Shown here in pieces: positions 8,159-16,062 of a DNA stretch of 64,000 bases. The DNA lies in assembly GCA_037045355.1 (NCBI GenBank), contig JBAOHO010000008.1:276928-340927 (forward strand). The letters are read 5' to 3'. This DNA is from Candidatus Nanopelagicales bacterium (GTDB lineage Bacteria > Actinomycetota > Actinomycetes > S36-B12 > GCA-2699445). The position numbers and the translations under genes are program-made. Positions within the stretch are counted from its first letter, which is position 1. Each line of letters begins with the position of its first letter. The notes beneath the pieces are model-generated. The model searched no databases, was not told the origin of the DNA, and saw nothing but the letters and a program-made list of their open reading frames with translations.

Positions 8159-9042
8159 CCGACCCTGTCACGCCGTCGGGCCCGGGTCGGTCACATGTTC
8201 CGCCGGGCCACCCTTACTCTCCGATTCCATCGACGGCCGATGTGGAACGCGCATTGACCGTCGCGGAGTCGACACCATCTCATCTGGTCGGGCTCGATCT
8301 CCGGGAACAGCAGCAGATGGAGTTCCTGACCTCACTCCAGTCGTTGTACCAAGACCTGGACCTCCCGTTCGCCCCAGGCGAGGGCCGGTTCTTCCTGGAC
8401 AACACCTGGTTCACGTATGGGGATGCTGTGGGTTACGCACTCATGCTGCGACACGACCCACCGAGCCGGGTGATCGAGGTCGGCTCGGGATTCAGTTCGG
8501 CGCTGGCCCTCGATGTGGCCGAGCGGTTCCTCGAGCCCCAACCTCGTTTCACATTCATCGATCCGGACCCAAGTCGGTTGGCGGACCTGGCCCGACCGGC
8601 GGACCTCACCGATCGCGTGGTCATCGACGAGGTGCAGAACGTTCCGGTGGCCCGGTTCGCCGAGTTGAACTCCGGCGACATCCTGTTCATCGACAGCAGT
8701 CACGTTCTGAAAGCCGGATCAGATGTCCAGTTCCTGTTCGATCAGGTGTTCCCGGTTCTGGCTGCGGGCGTGCGTGTCCATATCCATGACGTCTTCTACC
8801 CGTTCGAGTACCCCAGCAGTTGGCTCAGATCCGGAACCGCCCTGAACGAGGCCTACGCCGTGCGTGCGTTGCTGCTCGGCGGCAGTCGGTTCCAGGTACT
8901 GCTGTTCAACTCCTATCTCGTGCGGTTCCACCGCGAGTGGTTCGAGCGCCACATGCCCCTGTTCCTAGGTGGCGATTACCCCACGGGCGGCATCTGGCTG
9001 CGGGTGCAGGAACCCGGCAGCGGGCCCGCGCACACCGGCTAG
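8155..9042 (+). CDS. class I SAM-dependent methyltransferase
   Basis: A 295-aa protein. The Rossmann motif I is VIEVGSGFSSALALD, followed by an acidic strand (FTFIDPDPSRL), a post-motif IDSSHVLKAGSDVQF, and an HIHDVFYPFEYP segment. These resemble the Methyltransf_24 group. The ATG at 8155 overlaps the hydrolase stop. The first ~40 residues are proline/serine-rich and probably disordered. Substrate is unknown; small metabolites, sugars or cell-wall glycolipids are typical for the group. Confidence 0.75.
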   Translation: MTDPVTPSGPGRSHVPPGHPYSPIPSTADVERALTVAESTPSHLVGLDLREQQQMEFLTSLQSLYQDLDLPFAPGEGRFFLDNTWFTYGDAVGYALMLRHDPPSRVIEVGSGFSSALALDVAERFLEPQPRFTFIDPDPSRLADLARPADLTDRVVIDEVQNVPVARFAELNSGDILFIDSSHVLKAGSDVQFLFDQVFPVLAAGVRVHIHDVFYPFEYPSSWLRSGTALNEAYAVRALLLGGSRFQVLLFNSYLVRFHREWFERHMPLFLGGDYPTGGIWLRVQEPGSGPAHTG

Positions 9043-9045
9043 GTT
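9040..9045 (+). promoter_or_regulatory. -10-like hexamer TAGGTT, leaderless start
   Basis: TAGGTT lies seven bases before the GTG at 9053, straddling the stop codon of the methyltransferase gene. Confidence 0.4.
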
Positions 9046-9052
9046 CTTGCCT

Positions 9053-9641
9053 GTGCGATTCGTCAGATGGGCCGCTGCCTCAGCGGCGGCCGCAGTGGCC
9101 GCAGTGATCGGCATCAACCTGTACGTGCTGTGGTCGGCCCGAAGCCGGACCATCACGGATCTGGACGACTTGCCCCATCGCGCCGTGGGGGTGCTGCCGG
9201 GGTGCAGTGAGTGGAACGTCACGGGGGTGCGCAATCCCCATTTCGTCGTCCGGACCCAGGCGGCATCGGACGTGTTCGGCGGCCCACAAGGTGGACCGGA
9301 TGATTCTGTCTGGAGGTGCTCCGGAGGTCGCGGAGATGCGGGCGGAGTTGGAGCGGCGCGGGCATTCCCCTGATGTGTTGATCGACGACGTCCAGGGGTT
9401 GAACACGGAGGCATCCGTGCGTAACGCCTTGCCCTACGGCCCCTTCACGCTGGTGGGGGAGGAGTACCACATGCCGCGGGCTTTGCTGCTGGCGCGGCGC
9501 AACGGGGCCGATGCCATCGCGTTCGTGGTGCGGTACCAGACCTCGCACTTGCGCGTGCTACGTCGTTGTCTGAAGTACCGCAGGATTCCCGCGCGGGAGC
9601 GGGATTGGATCGCACGGGTGAAGGACTTCGTCACCGGGTAG
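9053..9641 (+). pseudogene. SanA/YdcF-like DUF218 membrane protein, frameshifted
   Basis: The first frame gives an N-terminal membrane anchor (WAAASAAAAVAAVIGINLYVL) and the start of a DUF218 domain (AVGVLPGCSEWN). The second gives HKVDRMILSGGAPEVAEMRAELERRG and LVGEEYHMPRALLLARRNGADAIAF, which matches the rest of the SanA (vancomycin exclusion) fold. Removing one G at 9278-9279 restores a continuous VFAAHKVDRMIL and a product of 195 aa. SanA-type proteins act in the cell envelope barrier. It may be a true pseudogene or a base-call error; the intact conserved motifs favour recent change. Confidence 0.8.
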
Positions 9642-9698
9642 TCGACCGGTGTCTTGGGTCCCACTGGTCACCGAGGCAGGAGGCGCGACGATCAAGGG

Positions 9699-9998
9699 TC
9701 AGTCCGCGCGGATCTCCGTGCGGCGCACGGTCAGAGTCGTGAATCCCGCCGTCACCCGCACTTCGGTGATGCTGGTCATGATGCGTTCACGAAGTTCATT
9801 CGGCGCGGTGCGACAGCCGCAGGAACTGGCGATGCGCCAGCGCAGATCCTGGTACTCGGAGTACTGCTCCAAGCACGGTGGGCAGGTCTCCAAGTGATGC
9901 TGCAGTTGCGCGAAGAGTTCGGGGCTCATCTCGGCATCGATGAACTCGTCGAGATGCTGCAGCGTCTCCAGGCAATCGGGGTCGTCTTCGCAGGCCAT
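9699..9998 (-). CDS. rsrA: RsrA/RshA-like zinc anti-sigma factor
   Basis: A 99-aa zinc-binding anti-sigma factor. His35-x3-Cys39-x2-Cys42 plus N-terminal Cys3/Cys9 form the redox centre known for RsrA, which releases SigR when disulfides form. The ATG shares a base with the stop of the sigma gene (TGATG), so the two are translationally coupled. The basic tail LTVRRTEIRAD is less conserved. Confidence 0.92.
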   Translation of the reverse strand: MACEDDPDCLETLQHLDEFIDAEMSPELFAQLQHHLETCPPCLEQYSEYQDLRWRIASSCGCRTAPNELRERIMTSITEVRVTAGFTTLTVRRTEIRAD

Positions 9999-10597
9999 CA
10001 GTCCACCTCCGTCCCGCTGGGTACCAGACCCTGTTCGCGTGCGTAGTCACCGAGCATTTCGCGCAGGAGCTTGCGGCCCCGGTGCAGCCGGGACATGACG
10101 GTTCCGACCGGAGTGCCCATCTTCTCGGCGATCTCCTTGTAGCTCAGGCCGTCGACATCGGCGTACAAGACCGCCGTGCGGAAGTCATCGGGAAGAGCGC
10201 GCACCGCTTCGGCGATCGTGGGGTCGGGAAGACGCAGCATGGCCTCCACATCCGCCGGGCGCAGGCCCTCGGTCGGTTGCACGCCCGCCTGCACCATCTG
10301 CCAGTCCTCCAAGTCGCCACTGGCTTGCGTGGGTTGGCGCTGTTTCTTGCGGTAACTGTTGATGTAGGTGTTGGTCAGGATGCGCCACAACCAGGCCTTG
10401 ATGTTGGTGCCGTCCTTGTATTGATGGAACGCGGAGTAGGCCTTGACGAACGTCTCCTGCAGGAGGTCCTCCGCATCCGCTGGGTTGCGGGTCATTCGCA
10501 GGGCGCCGCCGTACAACTGGTCGAGATAGGGCAGGGCGTCGCGCTCGAAGCGAGCCTTGCGTTCGGCCTCGGATTCCTGGGCGGGCTGGGTGTCCAT
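9998..10597 (-). CDS. sigR: ECF RNA polymerase sigma factor SigR/SigH
   Basis: A 199-aa ECF sigma factor. Region 2 contains LPYLDQLYGGALRMTRNPADAEDLLQETFVKAY and the -10-recognising KAWLWRILTNTYIN stretch; region 4 contains LPDDFRTAVLYADVDGLSYKEIAEKMGTPVGTVMSRLHRGRKLL. This is the SigR/SigH redox-stress family controlling thioredoxin, mycothiol and proteolysis genes. The ATG at 10597 fits the usual short form; the frame stays open far upstream, as in Streptomyces, where a longer unstable isoform exists. I could not find a convincing GGAAT-N18-GTT autoregulatory promoter. Confidence 0.92.
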   Translation of the reverse strand: MDTQPAQESEAERKARFERDALPYLDQLYGGALRMTRNPADAEDLLQETFVKAYSAFHQYKDGTNIKAWLWRILTNTYINSYRKKQRQPTQASGDLEDWQMVQAGVQPTEGLRPADVEAMLRLPDPTIAEAVRALPDDFRTAVLYADVDGLSYKEIAEKMGTPVGTVMSRLHRGRKLLREMLGDYAREQGLVPSGTEVD

Positions 10598-10909
10598 CAC
10601 GGCAAAGCCTACGGGGTGATCGGTTCGGATCGCCGGGCCGGGGAATGGCACCAGGTGCGGAGAGCGCACATATTCCTTGGGAACCGGCGCGTCCGTTCCC
10701 GCCATCAGTGTCGTCGCCATTGCCACTGAAATGCTCCTCGTCGCCATAGGGCTTCGCGCCGCTGGGCATCGGTTGATGCCCAGTTCTGCAACGTTCCTCG
10801 ACGTCTTCGACGTTCTGCAACGTTCCTCGACGTCTTCGACGTCTTCGACAAGGGCCACAACGTCATCGTTGGTCGCGGGCATTCCCTGGGTTCAGTGGGT
10901 CTGCCTGTC
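10598..10909. other. 312-bp region upstream of sigR with no gene
   Basis: No convincing gene is seen here. It holds the 29-bp tandem repeat at 10783-10849. The sigR reading frame stays open through most of it, so a long N-terminal extension of SigR is formally possible. Confidence 0.5.
10783..10849. repeat. 29-bp tandem repeat, two copies plus a partial third
   Basis: Two identical 29-bp units beginning GTTCTGCAACGTTCC at 10783 and 10812, followed by a 9-bp partial copy (GTCTTCGAC). The array lies in the leader of sigR on the opposite strand. Confidence 0.95.
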
Positions 10910-11611
10910 TCACAGCAGCATTCCGCGCCCGCCGGAGCGGTTCAGCAGTACCCGGCGTGCAGTCTCGAACAACACGAGCCCGACTTCGTCACGTGTGACC
11001 GTCGCCTTCTTCGGGATGGCGAAAGAGTGGTCTGCCCACGGGGCCGAGACGACCAGAGCGGCCGCATTGTGTTCCGCGAGCTCGTCGGCGATCTCCAGTG
11101 GCGTGCCGAAGGTGTCGCGATCGCCCTGAACGACGGTCACGGGACAGTGGTGGCTGGCGGCGACCAGCTCATCGATGCGGGTGGGGCTGGGACGCCCGGG
11201 TCGATGCAGGGGAAACGCGAGACACAAGACGGCGTCCGCGCCCAAGGCGCCCGCTGTCCGACAGGCGATGCGTGCGCCCGTGCTGCGACCGCCGATGACG
11301 AGGCGGCGCAGGGCATCTCCGGAGCGCTTGATGTCGGTGACGACTTCGCGGAAAGCCGCATCTGCCTGGTCGGCGGAGGGGCCGACCTTCTTGCCGGACA
11401 CGCGCCATGGTTGTTCGACCAGGAACACGTCGACTCCGATGCGCGGCAGATCGTGGGCCAGTCGCTGCAGATCCCATGCGTCGATGCCGCCGCCGGCCCC
11501 GTGCCCGAGTGCCAGCGTGGCCCGCGGGACCCCCCGGCGCACGGCAAACTGGTGCGTACGGGCCAGCCCCACGGTTGTCTCGATGTCCTCGATGCGGTCG
11601 GCGGTGGGCAT
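10910..11611 (-). CDS. alpha/beta hydrolase (KANL3/Tex30-like)
   Basis: A 233-aa single-domain hydrolase. Early oxyanion loop LALGHGAGGG, nucleophile elbow GGRSTGAR (Ser), acid loop VVQGDRDTFG (Asp) and catalytic His in WADHSF are all present and in order. The group resembles dienelactone-hydrolase-like Abhydrolase_11 proteins; the substrate is unknown. Start chosen at the ATG MPTADRIED; the frame upstream overlaps the SDR gene. It follows the SDR on the same strand with a gap of 32 bases, so co-transcription is likely. Confidence 0.75.
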   Translation of the reverse strand: MPTADRIEDIETTVGLARTHQFAVRRGVPRATLALGHGAGGGIDAWDLQRLAHDLPRIGVDVFLVEQPWRVSGKKVGPSADQADAAFREVVTDIKRSGDALRRLVIGGRSTGARIACRTAGALGADAVLCLAFPLHRPGRPSPTRIDELVAASHHCPVTVVQGDRDTFGTPLEIADELAEHNAAALVVSAPWADHSFAIPKKATVTRDEVGLVLFETARRVLLNRSGGRGMLL

Positions 11612-11643
11612 GTCTCCATAGTTGCCCCCTGGACCGCGGTCCG

Positions 11644-12483
11644 CTACGTGGGGGGGCCGCCTGCCTTGGCCGCCTGGCCGCGGAGCTGCTTGGTGATTAC
11701 CCGCAACACCATGGCCGGTGAAGTCCGGAACGATCGCCACGCGGCACGGGCTGTCGCCGGCGCGACGATCAGCGGATCGTTGTGGTCGAGGCCGCGCAGG
11801 ATGTCCACCACCAACTTGTCCAGTTCGTAGACACCGCCAGGCAGCGCCTGGGCCATCTCGCGGACTGGTTGCCTGATCGTCACTGGGGGCAGATCGTCGG
11901 GCATCTCCTTGTCCAGGATCGGAGTGTCCGTGAATCCCGGACACAGCGCCGAGAAGCGAACACCGCGATCGGCGAACTCCACGCGCAGCGACAACGTCAT
12001 CCCGACTACGGCATGTTTGGTGGCCGAGTATGGGGCGAGGAAGGGCGCGGGCACGAGGCCGGCCAATGACGCCGTGTTCACGATGTGACCGTCGCCTTGA
12101 CGGACCATGTGTGGCAGGGCCGCTGTCACGCCGTGCACGACTCCGCGCAGATTCACGTCGATGACGCGGTCCCAATGCGCGACATCCAACTCCAGGGATT
12201 CGCCGCCGACACCGATGCCGGCGTTGTTGAACATGACGTCCAGGCGGCCGGTGCGCGCGACTGTGTCGTCCACCAACTGTCGGACCGCGGCTGCGTCGCG
12301 GACGTCCAGTTCGGCGCCGATGACCGACGCTTGTGTGGTCCGGCTGAGAGTGTCGGCGAGTGCCTCGGCCCCGGACACGTCGATGTCGGCGAGCACGAGA
12401 GTGTCCCCACGCCGGGCCAGCGCCCGGGCCAGGCCGGCGCCGATGCCGGAGGCGCCCCCGGTGATGATGACGGTGCGCGACAC
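11644..12483 (-). CDS. SDR family oxidoreductase
   Basis: A 279-aa classical short-chain dehydrogenase. The NAD(P)-binding TGGASGIG is near the N terminus, NNAG follows at about residue 90, and the catalytic Ser, Tyr-x3-Lys (YSATK) are in place. The C-terminal ~70 residues (RAAWRSFRTSPAMVLRVITKQL) extend beyond the core. The start is GTG at 12483, five bases after the bL37 stop, so it belongs to a bL37-SDR transcript. Substrate unknown. Confidence 0.88.
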   Translation of the reverse strand: MSRTVIITGGASGIGAGLARALARRGDTLVLADIDVSGAEALADTLSRTTQASVIGAELDVRDAAAVRQLVDDTVARTGRLDVMFNNAGIGVGGESLELDVAHWDRVIDVNLRGVVHGVTAALPHMVRQGDGHIVNTASLAGLVPAPFLAPYSATKHAVVGMTLSLRVEFADRGVRFSALCPGFTDTPILDKEMPDDLPPVTIRQPVREMAQALPGGVYELDKLVVDILRGLDHNDPLIVAPATARAAWRSFRTSPAMVLRVITKQLRGQAAKAGGPPT

Positions 12484-12487
12484 GGAA

Positions 12488-12562
12488 TCAGGAGTTGGGG
12501 CGCTTGCCGCCGTTGGCGGGTTTGTTCTTGCGTGCGCGGCGCTTGCGGGCTCGTTGGCTCAT
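12488..12562 (-). CDS. bL37: 50S ribosomal protein bL37 (24 aa)
   Basis: A 24-residue, extremely basic peptide starting MSQRARKRRARK and ending ANGGKRPNS. Length, charge and the closing AN-G-KRPN motif match actinobacterial bL37, first seen in the mycobacterial 70S structure. GAGGAG lies 7-8 nt before the ATG. It is too short for usual gene callers. It is followed within five bases by an SDR gene on the same strand. Confidence 0.85.
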   Translation of the reverse strand: MSQRARKRRARKNKPANGGKRPNS

Positions 12563-12624
12563 GATGCTCTCCTCGTTGTGGTTCTAAGTGGGAGTGATGT
12601 GCGCCAGACTAGCCCTGACGGTGG

Positions 12625-13815
12625 ATGCGGACGGAGGTGACTCGACTCAAGCCCATGAAGGTTCCTTCCGAAACCCCTGACGTGACAACTCCTGCCCCGG
12701 AGATGGCGGCGCGCTGGCAACAGCAACCTCGCAGCGGACCACAGTCGGTGATGCCCTATCTGCGCGCCCTGATTGACTCGGGGGGGTCCGACTTGCATTG
12801 CAAGGTGGGCTCACCCCCCAGGATTCGCGTCGATGGTCGGCTGCGCCGACTCGATGCGCCGGTGCTCACCGCCAGCGACACCGAACACATGGTGCACGAA
12901 GTGCTCCGCAGCGATCTCGTCGACTCCTTCGAGACCACCAACGAAGCCGACTTCGCCTACGCCATGGAACGGGTCGGTCGGTTCCGCGTGAACGCATTCC
13001 GACAGCGCGGAACCGCCGGACTGGTGTTCCGTTCAGTGGCGATCGGAGCCACACCACTGTCCGATTTGGCCCTGCCCGACGTAGTGGCACCGTTGGCGCT
13101 CGAACCGCGCGGACTGGTGTTGGTCACAGGACCCACCGGGTGCGGCAAGACGACCACGCTCGCCGGCATGGTCGATCACATCAACGTCAACCGTGAGGTT
13201 CACGTCGTCACCATCGAGGACCCGATCGAGGTGATCCACGAGGACAAGATCGCGATGATCAATCAGCGTGAAGTCCACGTGGACACAGGTAGTTTCGCCA
13301 ACGCCATGCGCGCAGCCATGCGCCAGGACCCCGACGTCATCATGGTCGGTGAGATGCGGGACATCGAGACGGTGCGGGCTGCCATCTCGGCTGCTGAGAC
13401 GGGTCACTTCGTCATGTCGACCTTGCATACGGTGGACTCCGAGGAGACAGTGACGCGCATCATCGACTTCTTTCCTCCCCACGAGCAGCGCCAGGTCCGC
13501 CTGAGTCTCGCCGGGGCCCTGCGGGGAATCCTGTGTCAGCGACTGGTGCCCAAGGCGGATGGAACCGGGCGCGCGGCAGCGATGGAGGTCTGCATCAACA
13601 CCGGTCGGGTCGCCGACGCGGTGAGCGATCCTGACAAGACATCCATGATCGGGCAGCTGGTCGCCGAGGGCGGCTACTACGGAATGCAGACCTTCGACCA
13701 GCATCTGACGAAGTTGTTCGCCGACGGAGTCGTCAGCCTCGATGCTGCCCTGGCATCGTCCAGCAACCCCCACGACCTCATCGTGGAGTTGCGTCGACTC
13801 GGCCTCGTTCAGTAA
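12625..13815 (+). CDS. pilT: PilT-like type IV pilus retraction ATPase
   Basis: A 396-aa secretion ATPase. After a ~45-residue leader comes the PAS-like N-domain (GGSDLHCKVGSPPRIRVDG), Walker A GPTGCGKTT, Asp box (TIEDPIEVIHEDK), Walker B (PDVIMVGEMRD) and His box (ETGHFVMSTLHT), followed by the PilT AGGG-like and C-terminal helices. PilT powers pilus retraction and twitching. No pilin or pilus assembly genes are nearby. The start is uncertain: ATG 12625 is used, with in-frame GTG 12637 and ATG 12655 as alternatives. Confidence 0.9.
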   Translation: MRTEVTRLKPMKVPSETPDVTTPAPEMAARWQQQPRSGPQSVMPYLRALIDSGGSDLHCKVGSPPRIRVDGRLRRLDAPVLTASDTEHMVHEVLRSDLVDSFETTNEADFAYAMERVGRFRVNAFRQRGTAGLVFRSVAIGATPLSDLALPDVVAPLALEPRGLVLVTGPTGCGKTTTLAGMVDHINVNREVHVVTIEDPIEVIHEDKIAMINQREVHVDTGSFANAMRAAMRQDPDVIMVGEMRDIETVRAAISAAETGHFVMSTLHTVDSEETVTRIIDFFPPHEQRQVRLSLAGALRGILCQRLVPKADGTGRAAAMEVCINTGRVADAVSDPDKTSMIGQLVAEGGYYGMQTFDQHLTKLFADGVVSLDAALASSSNPHDLIVELRRLGLVQ

Positions 13816-13868
13816 CGACTCAGTCGCTCTCCGTCAGAGCCCCCACTGCGGTTCCTGGTGAGTATGGG

Positions 13869-13874
13869 TAGGTT
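13869..13874 (+). promoter_or_regulatory. -10-like hexamer TAGGTT, leaderless start
   Basis: TAGGTT lies seven bases before the ATG at 13882. Confidence 0.4.
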
Positions 13875-13881
13875 TGCTCCC

Positions 13882-14256
13882 ATGAGTGACATTCAGGTGG
13901 GGGATTCGGCCACCCTCGAGTTCGTGGTGGGGCCCGAGGACACCGCCGTGGCGCTGGGAAGTGGCGACGTCGATGTGCTCGCCACCCCACGAGGGATCGC
14001 GTGGGTCGAGGCAGCCACTTGCGCCGCCGTAGCCGAGCGACTCGAACCTGGCGAGACCACCGTGGGAGTCCGGGTGGTTGTCGACCACGTCAAGCCCTCA
14101 CGGGTGGACGACACTGTTGTTGTCACGGCAGTCGTCGCGCTGACCGAGCGGCGCAGATGCGTATTCGACGTCGCACTCGTGAATCTCGATGGATCGACCG
14201 CCCTGTTCGGTGTCATCGACCGCATGGTCGTGGACAAGGCCGAGTTCGGGGGATGA
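13882..14256 (+). CDS. hotdog-fold thioesterase, FlK-like
   Basis: A 124-aa hotdog protein. The pattern VEAATCAAVAERLEPGETTVGVRVVVDHVKPS is typical of the fluoroacetyl-CoA thioesterase (FlK)-like group, with a Thr/Glu/His catalytic arrangement, and the C-terminal strands (RCVFDVALVNLDG) close the fold. It probably hydrolyses short acyl-CoA esters. The start ATG at 13882 follows a -10-like hexamer by seven bases. It is convergent with the TPP-dependent enzyme. Confidence 0.75.
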   Translation: MSDIQVGDSATLEFVVGPEDTAVALGSGDVDVLATPRGIAWVEAATCAAVAERLEPGETTVGVRVVVDHVKPSRVDDTVVVTAVVALTERRRCVFDVALVNLDGSTALFGVIDRMVVDKAEFGG

Positions 14257-14274
14257 TCGACTCGGTTCGGTCGG

Positions 14275-15987
14275 TCACACGCCTGTCGTGCTGCGCGGAT
14301 AAGCGATATCGGTGTCCGTGAGCACATTCACCAGGTAGGGCACTCCTGATGCGAACGCACGGTCGAGCGCCGGGCCGATGTCTCCGGGATCGCTGACCGT
14401 CTCACCGGCGCCGCCCAGCGCACTCGCGACCTCGTCGTAGCGGGTCGGGAGCAGGTCGGCGATGACGTCGTACCCGTAGAGGAACTTCATCGGGTGCTTC
14501 TCCAGCGCCCACGACTTGTTGTTGCCCACGACCATCACCACCGGCAGGTCATGACGCACGAGGGTGTCGATGTCCATCAGCGAGAAGCCCGCTGCGCCGT
14601 CGCCGAGCAGCAACACGATCTGGCTGCCCGGATGTGCGACCCGCGCCGCCATGGCGTAGCCCAGTCCAGTGCCGAGGCAACCGTACGGACCTGGGTCCAG
14701 CCAGCGGCCCGGCCGCATTGGTTCGATGTAACGACCGGCGAAGGATACGAAATCGCCGCCGTCGCCGATCACCACTGCGTCGTCCGCCAAACGGGGGATG
14801 AGTTCCCCATACACACGGGCCGGATGGATGGGGTCGGCGCTGCTGGCGAGGTCCGGCGCGTCCGCCGCCACCGCGGCACGGTGGCGCTCGAGTAATTCCC
14901 GGGTCCAGCCGCGGTGATCGGTGGTCTCATGCCTCCCGTAAGCTGCGCCGATGCCGTGCAGGATCGCCCCGAGATCCCCCGCCACCTGTGCTGCCAGATC
15001 CACATGCGCCGCGATGTGGGACGCGGAGTCAGCGATATGCACGACCAGGGCCGGTGGTGCATCGCCGGCGCCGCCGAAGCGCCCGTATCCGAGCCGGAAG
15101 TCCAGGGGTGCCCCCACCACGACGACAAGGTCTGCGGACGCGAATGCCGCGGAGCGCGCCCGCGTCACCAGGCAGTCGTGCCCGCGCGGCAGGATCCCGC
15201 GCCCCATACCGTTGGCGATCACCGGCAGACCCAGTTCCTCGACGACCTCGCGGGCGATCACCTCGGCGCCGCCGGCCCAGACATCCCCGCCCAGCACCAG
15301 CACCGGCCGCTGTGCGCTGGCGAGCAACTCGGCCACGTGCTGGACAGCCGCGGAGTCGGGTTCGGCCGCGGCATCAGGAACACCCCGCGGAGGAGTCGAC
15401 TCCCCGTGCGAGAACAGCACGTCCATCGGAACATCGACGAACACGGGTCCGCGGTGCGGGGTGCCGGCCACCCGGAAGGCGCGGTCGATTTCGCTGCCGA
15501 CCTGCGCCGGTTCCGAGACGGTGAACGCCGCTTTGGTGACACTGTCCACCAGCGGCGGATGATCGAGTTCCTGCAAAGCCCCCGTACCCCACCGTCCTGC
15601 CGGAGAGCGGCCGCCCAGAACCACCATGGGCGATCCGTTGAACCAGGCCCCGGTGATGGCGCTCACGGTGTTGGTGACTCCAGGGCCCGCCGTGACGACC
15701 GCGAGGCCAGGGGTCCGGGTCAACTTGCCGGTTGCCTCCGCCGCGAAAGCGGCGGTGGCCTCGTGACGGACGTCGATGAGGCGCATCGGCCCCTCACGTT
15801 CGGCGCGCCGGGTGTCACCCGCAGTCGCAGCCACGGCGTCGGCCCCGCCTACGGCGGCGTCATACACGGGAAAGACGTGCGCACCGGACAGCGTCCACAT
15901 GACGTCCTGCCCGTGAGCAGCGGCAGCCGCGACGACATGAGTGCCGCCGTGCCCTGAAAGGGTCGATTCCGGGGTGTTGTCGGTCAT
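14275..15987 (-). CDS. thiamine-diphosphate-dependent enzyme, acetolactate synthase-like
   Basis: A 570-aa enzyme with three TPP-enzyme domains: the N-terminal Pyr domain with catalytic Glu (DVRHEATAAFAAEATGKLTRTPG), the central FAD/NAD-like Rossmann domain (AQRPVLVLGGDVWAGG), and the C-terminal PP domain with GDGAAGFSLMDIDTLVRHDLPVVMVVGNN (GDG-x-N metal motif). This domain order is shared by acetolactate synthase, oxalyl-CoA decarboxylase and 2-hydroxyacyl-CoA lyase. No ilvN-like small subunit follows, so acetolactate synthase is not assured. Start ATG at 15987. Confidence 0.8.
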   Translation of the reverse strand: MTDNTPESTLSGHGGTHVVAAAAAHGQDVMWTLSGAHVFPVYDAAVGGADAVAATAGDTRRAEREGPMRLIDVRHEATAAFAAEATGKLTRTPGLAVVTAGPGVTNTVSAITGAWFNGSPMVVLGGRSPAGRWGTGALQELDHPPLVDSVTKAAFTVSEPAQVGSEIDRAFRVAGTPHRGPVFVDVPMDVLFSHGESTPPRGVPDAAAEPDSAAVQHVAELLASAQRPVLVLGGDVWAGGAEVIAREVVEELGLPVIANGMGRGILPRGHDCLVTRARSAAFASADLVVVVGAPLDFRLGYGRFGGAGDAPPALVVHIADSASHIAAHVDLAAQVAGDLGAILHGIGAAYGRHETTDHRGWTRELLERHRAAVAADAPDLASSADPIHPARVYGELIPRLADDAVVIGDGGDFVSFAGRYIEPMRPGRWLDPGPYGCLGTGLGYAMAARVAHPGSQIVLLLGDGAAGFSLMDIDTLVRHDLPVVMVVGNNKSWALEKHPMKFLYGYDVIADLLPTRYDEVASALGGAGETVSDPGDIGPALDRAFASGVPYLVNVLTDTDIAYPRSTTGV

Positions 15988-16062
15988 GGCCCGAACACTA
16001 CCCACCGGGGATCAGCGGCGACTCAAGCCGTGCTCGCGGTCGCGGCCGTGTTGAATGTGGCC

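Noticed and set aside
10610..10700. A SigR-type autoregulatory promoter (GGAAT-N18-GTT) before sigR
   Set aside because: GGAAT is present at several places but no GTT lies at the needed spacing.
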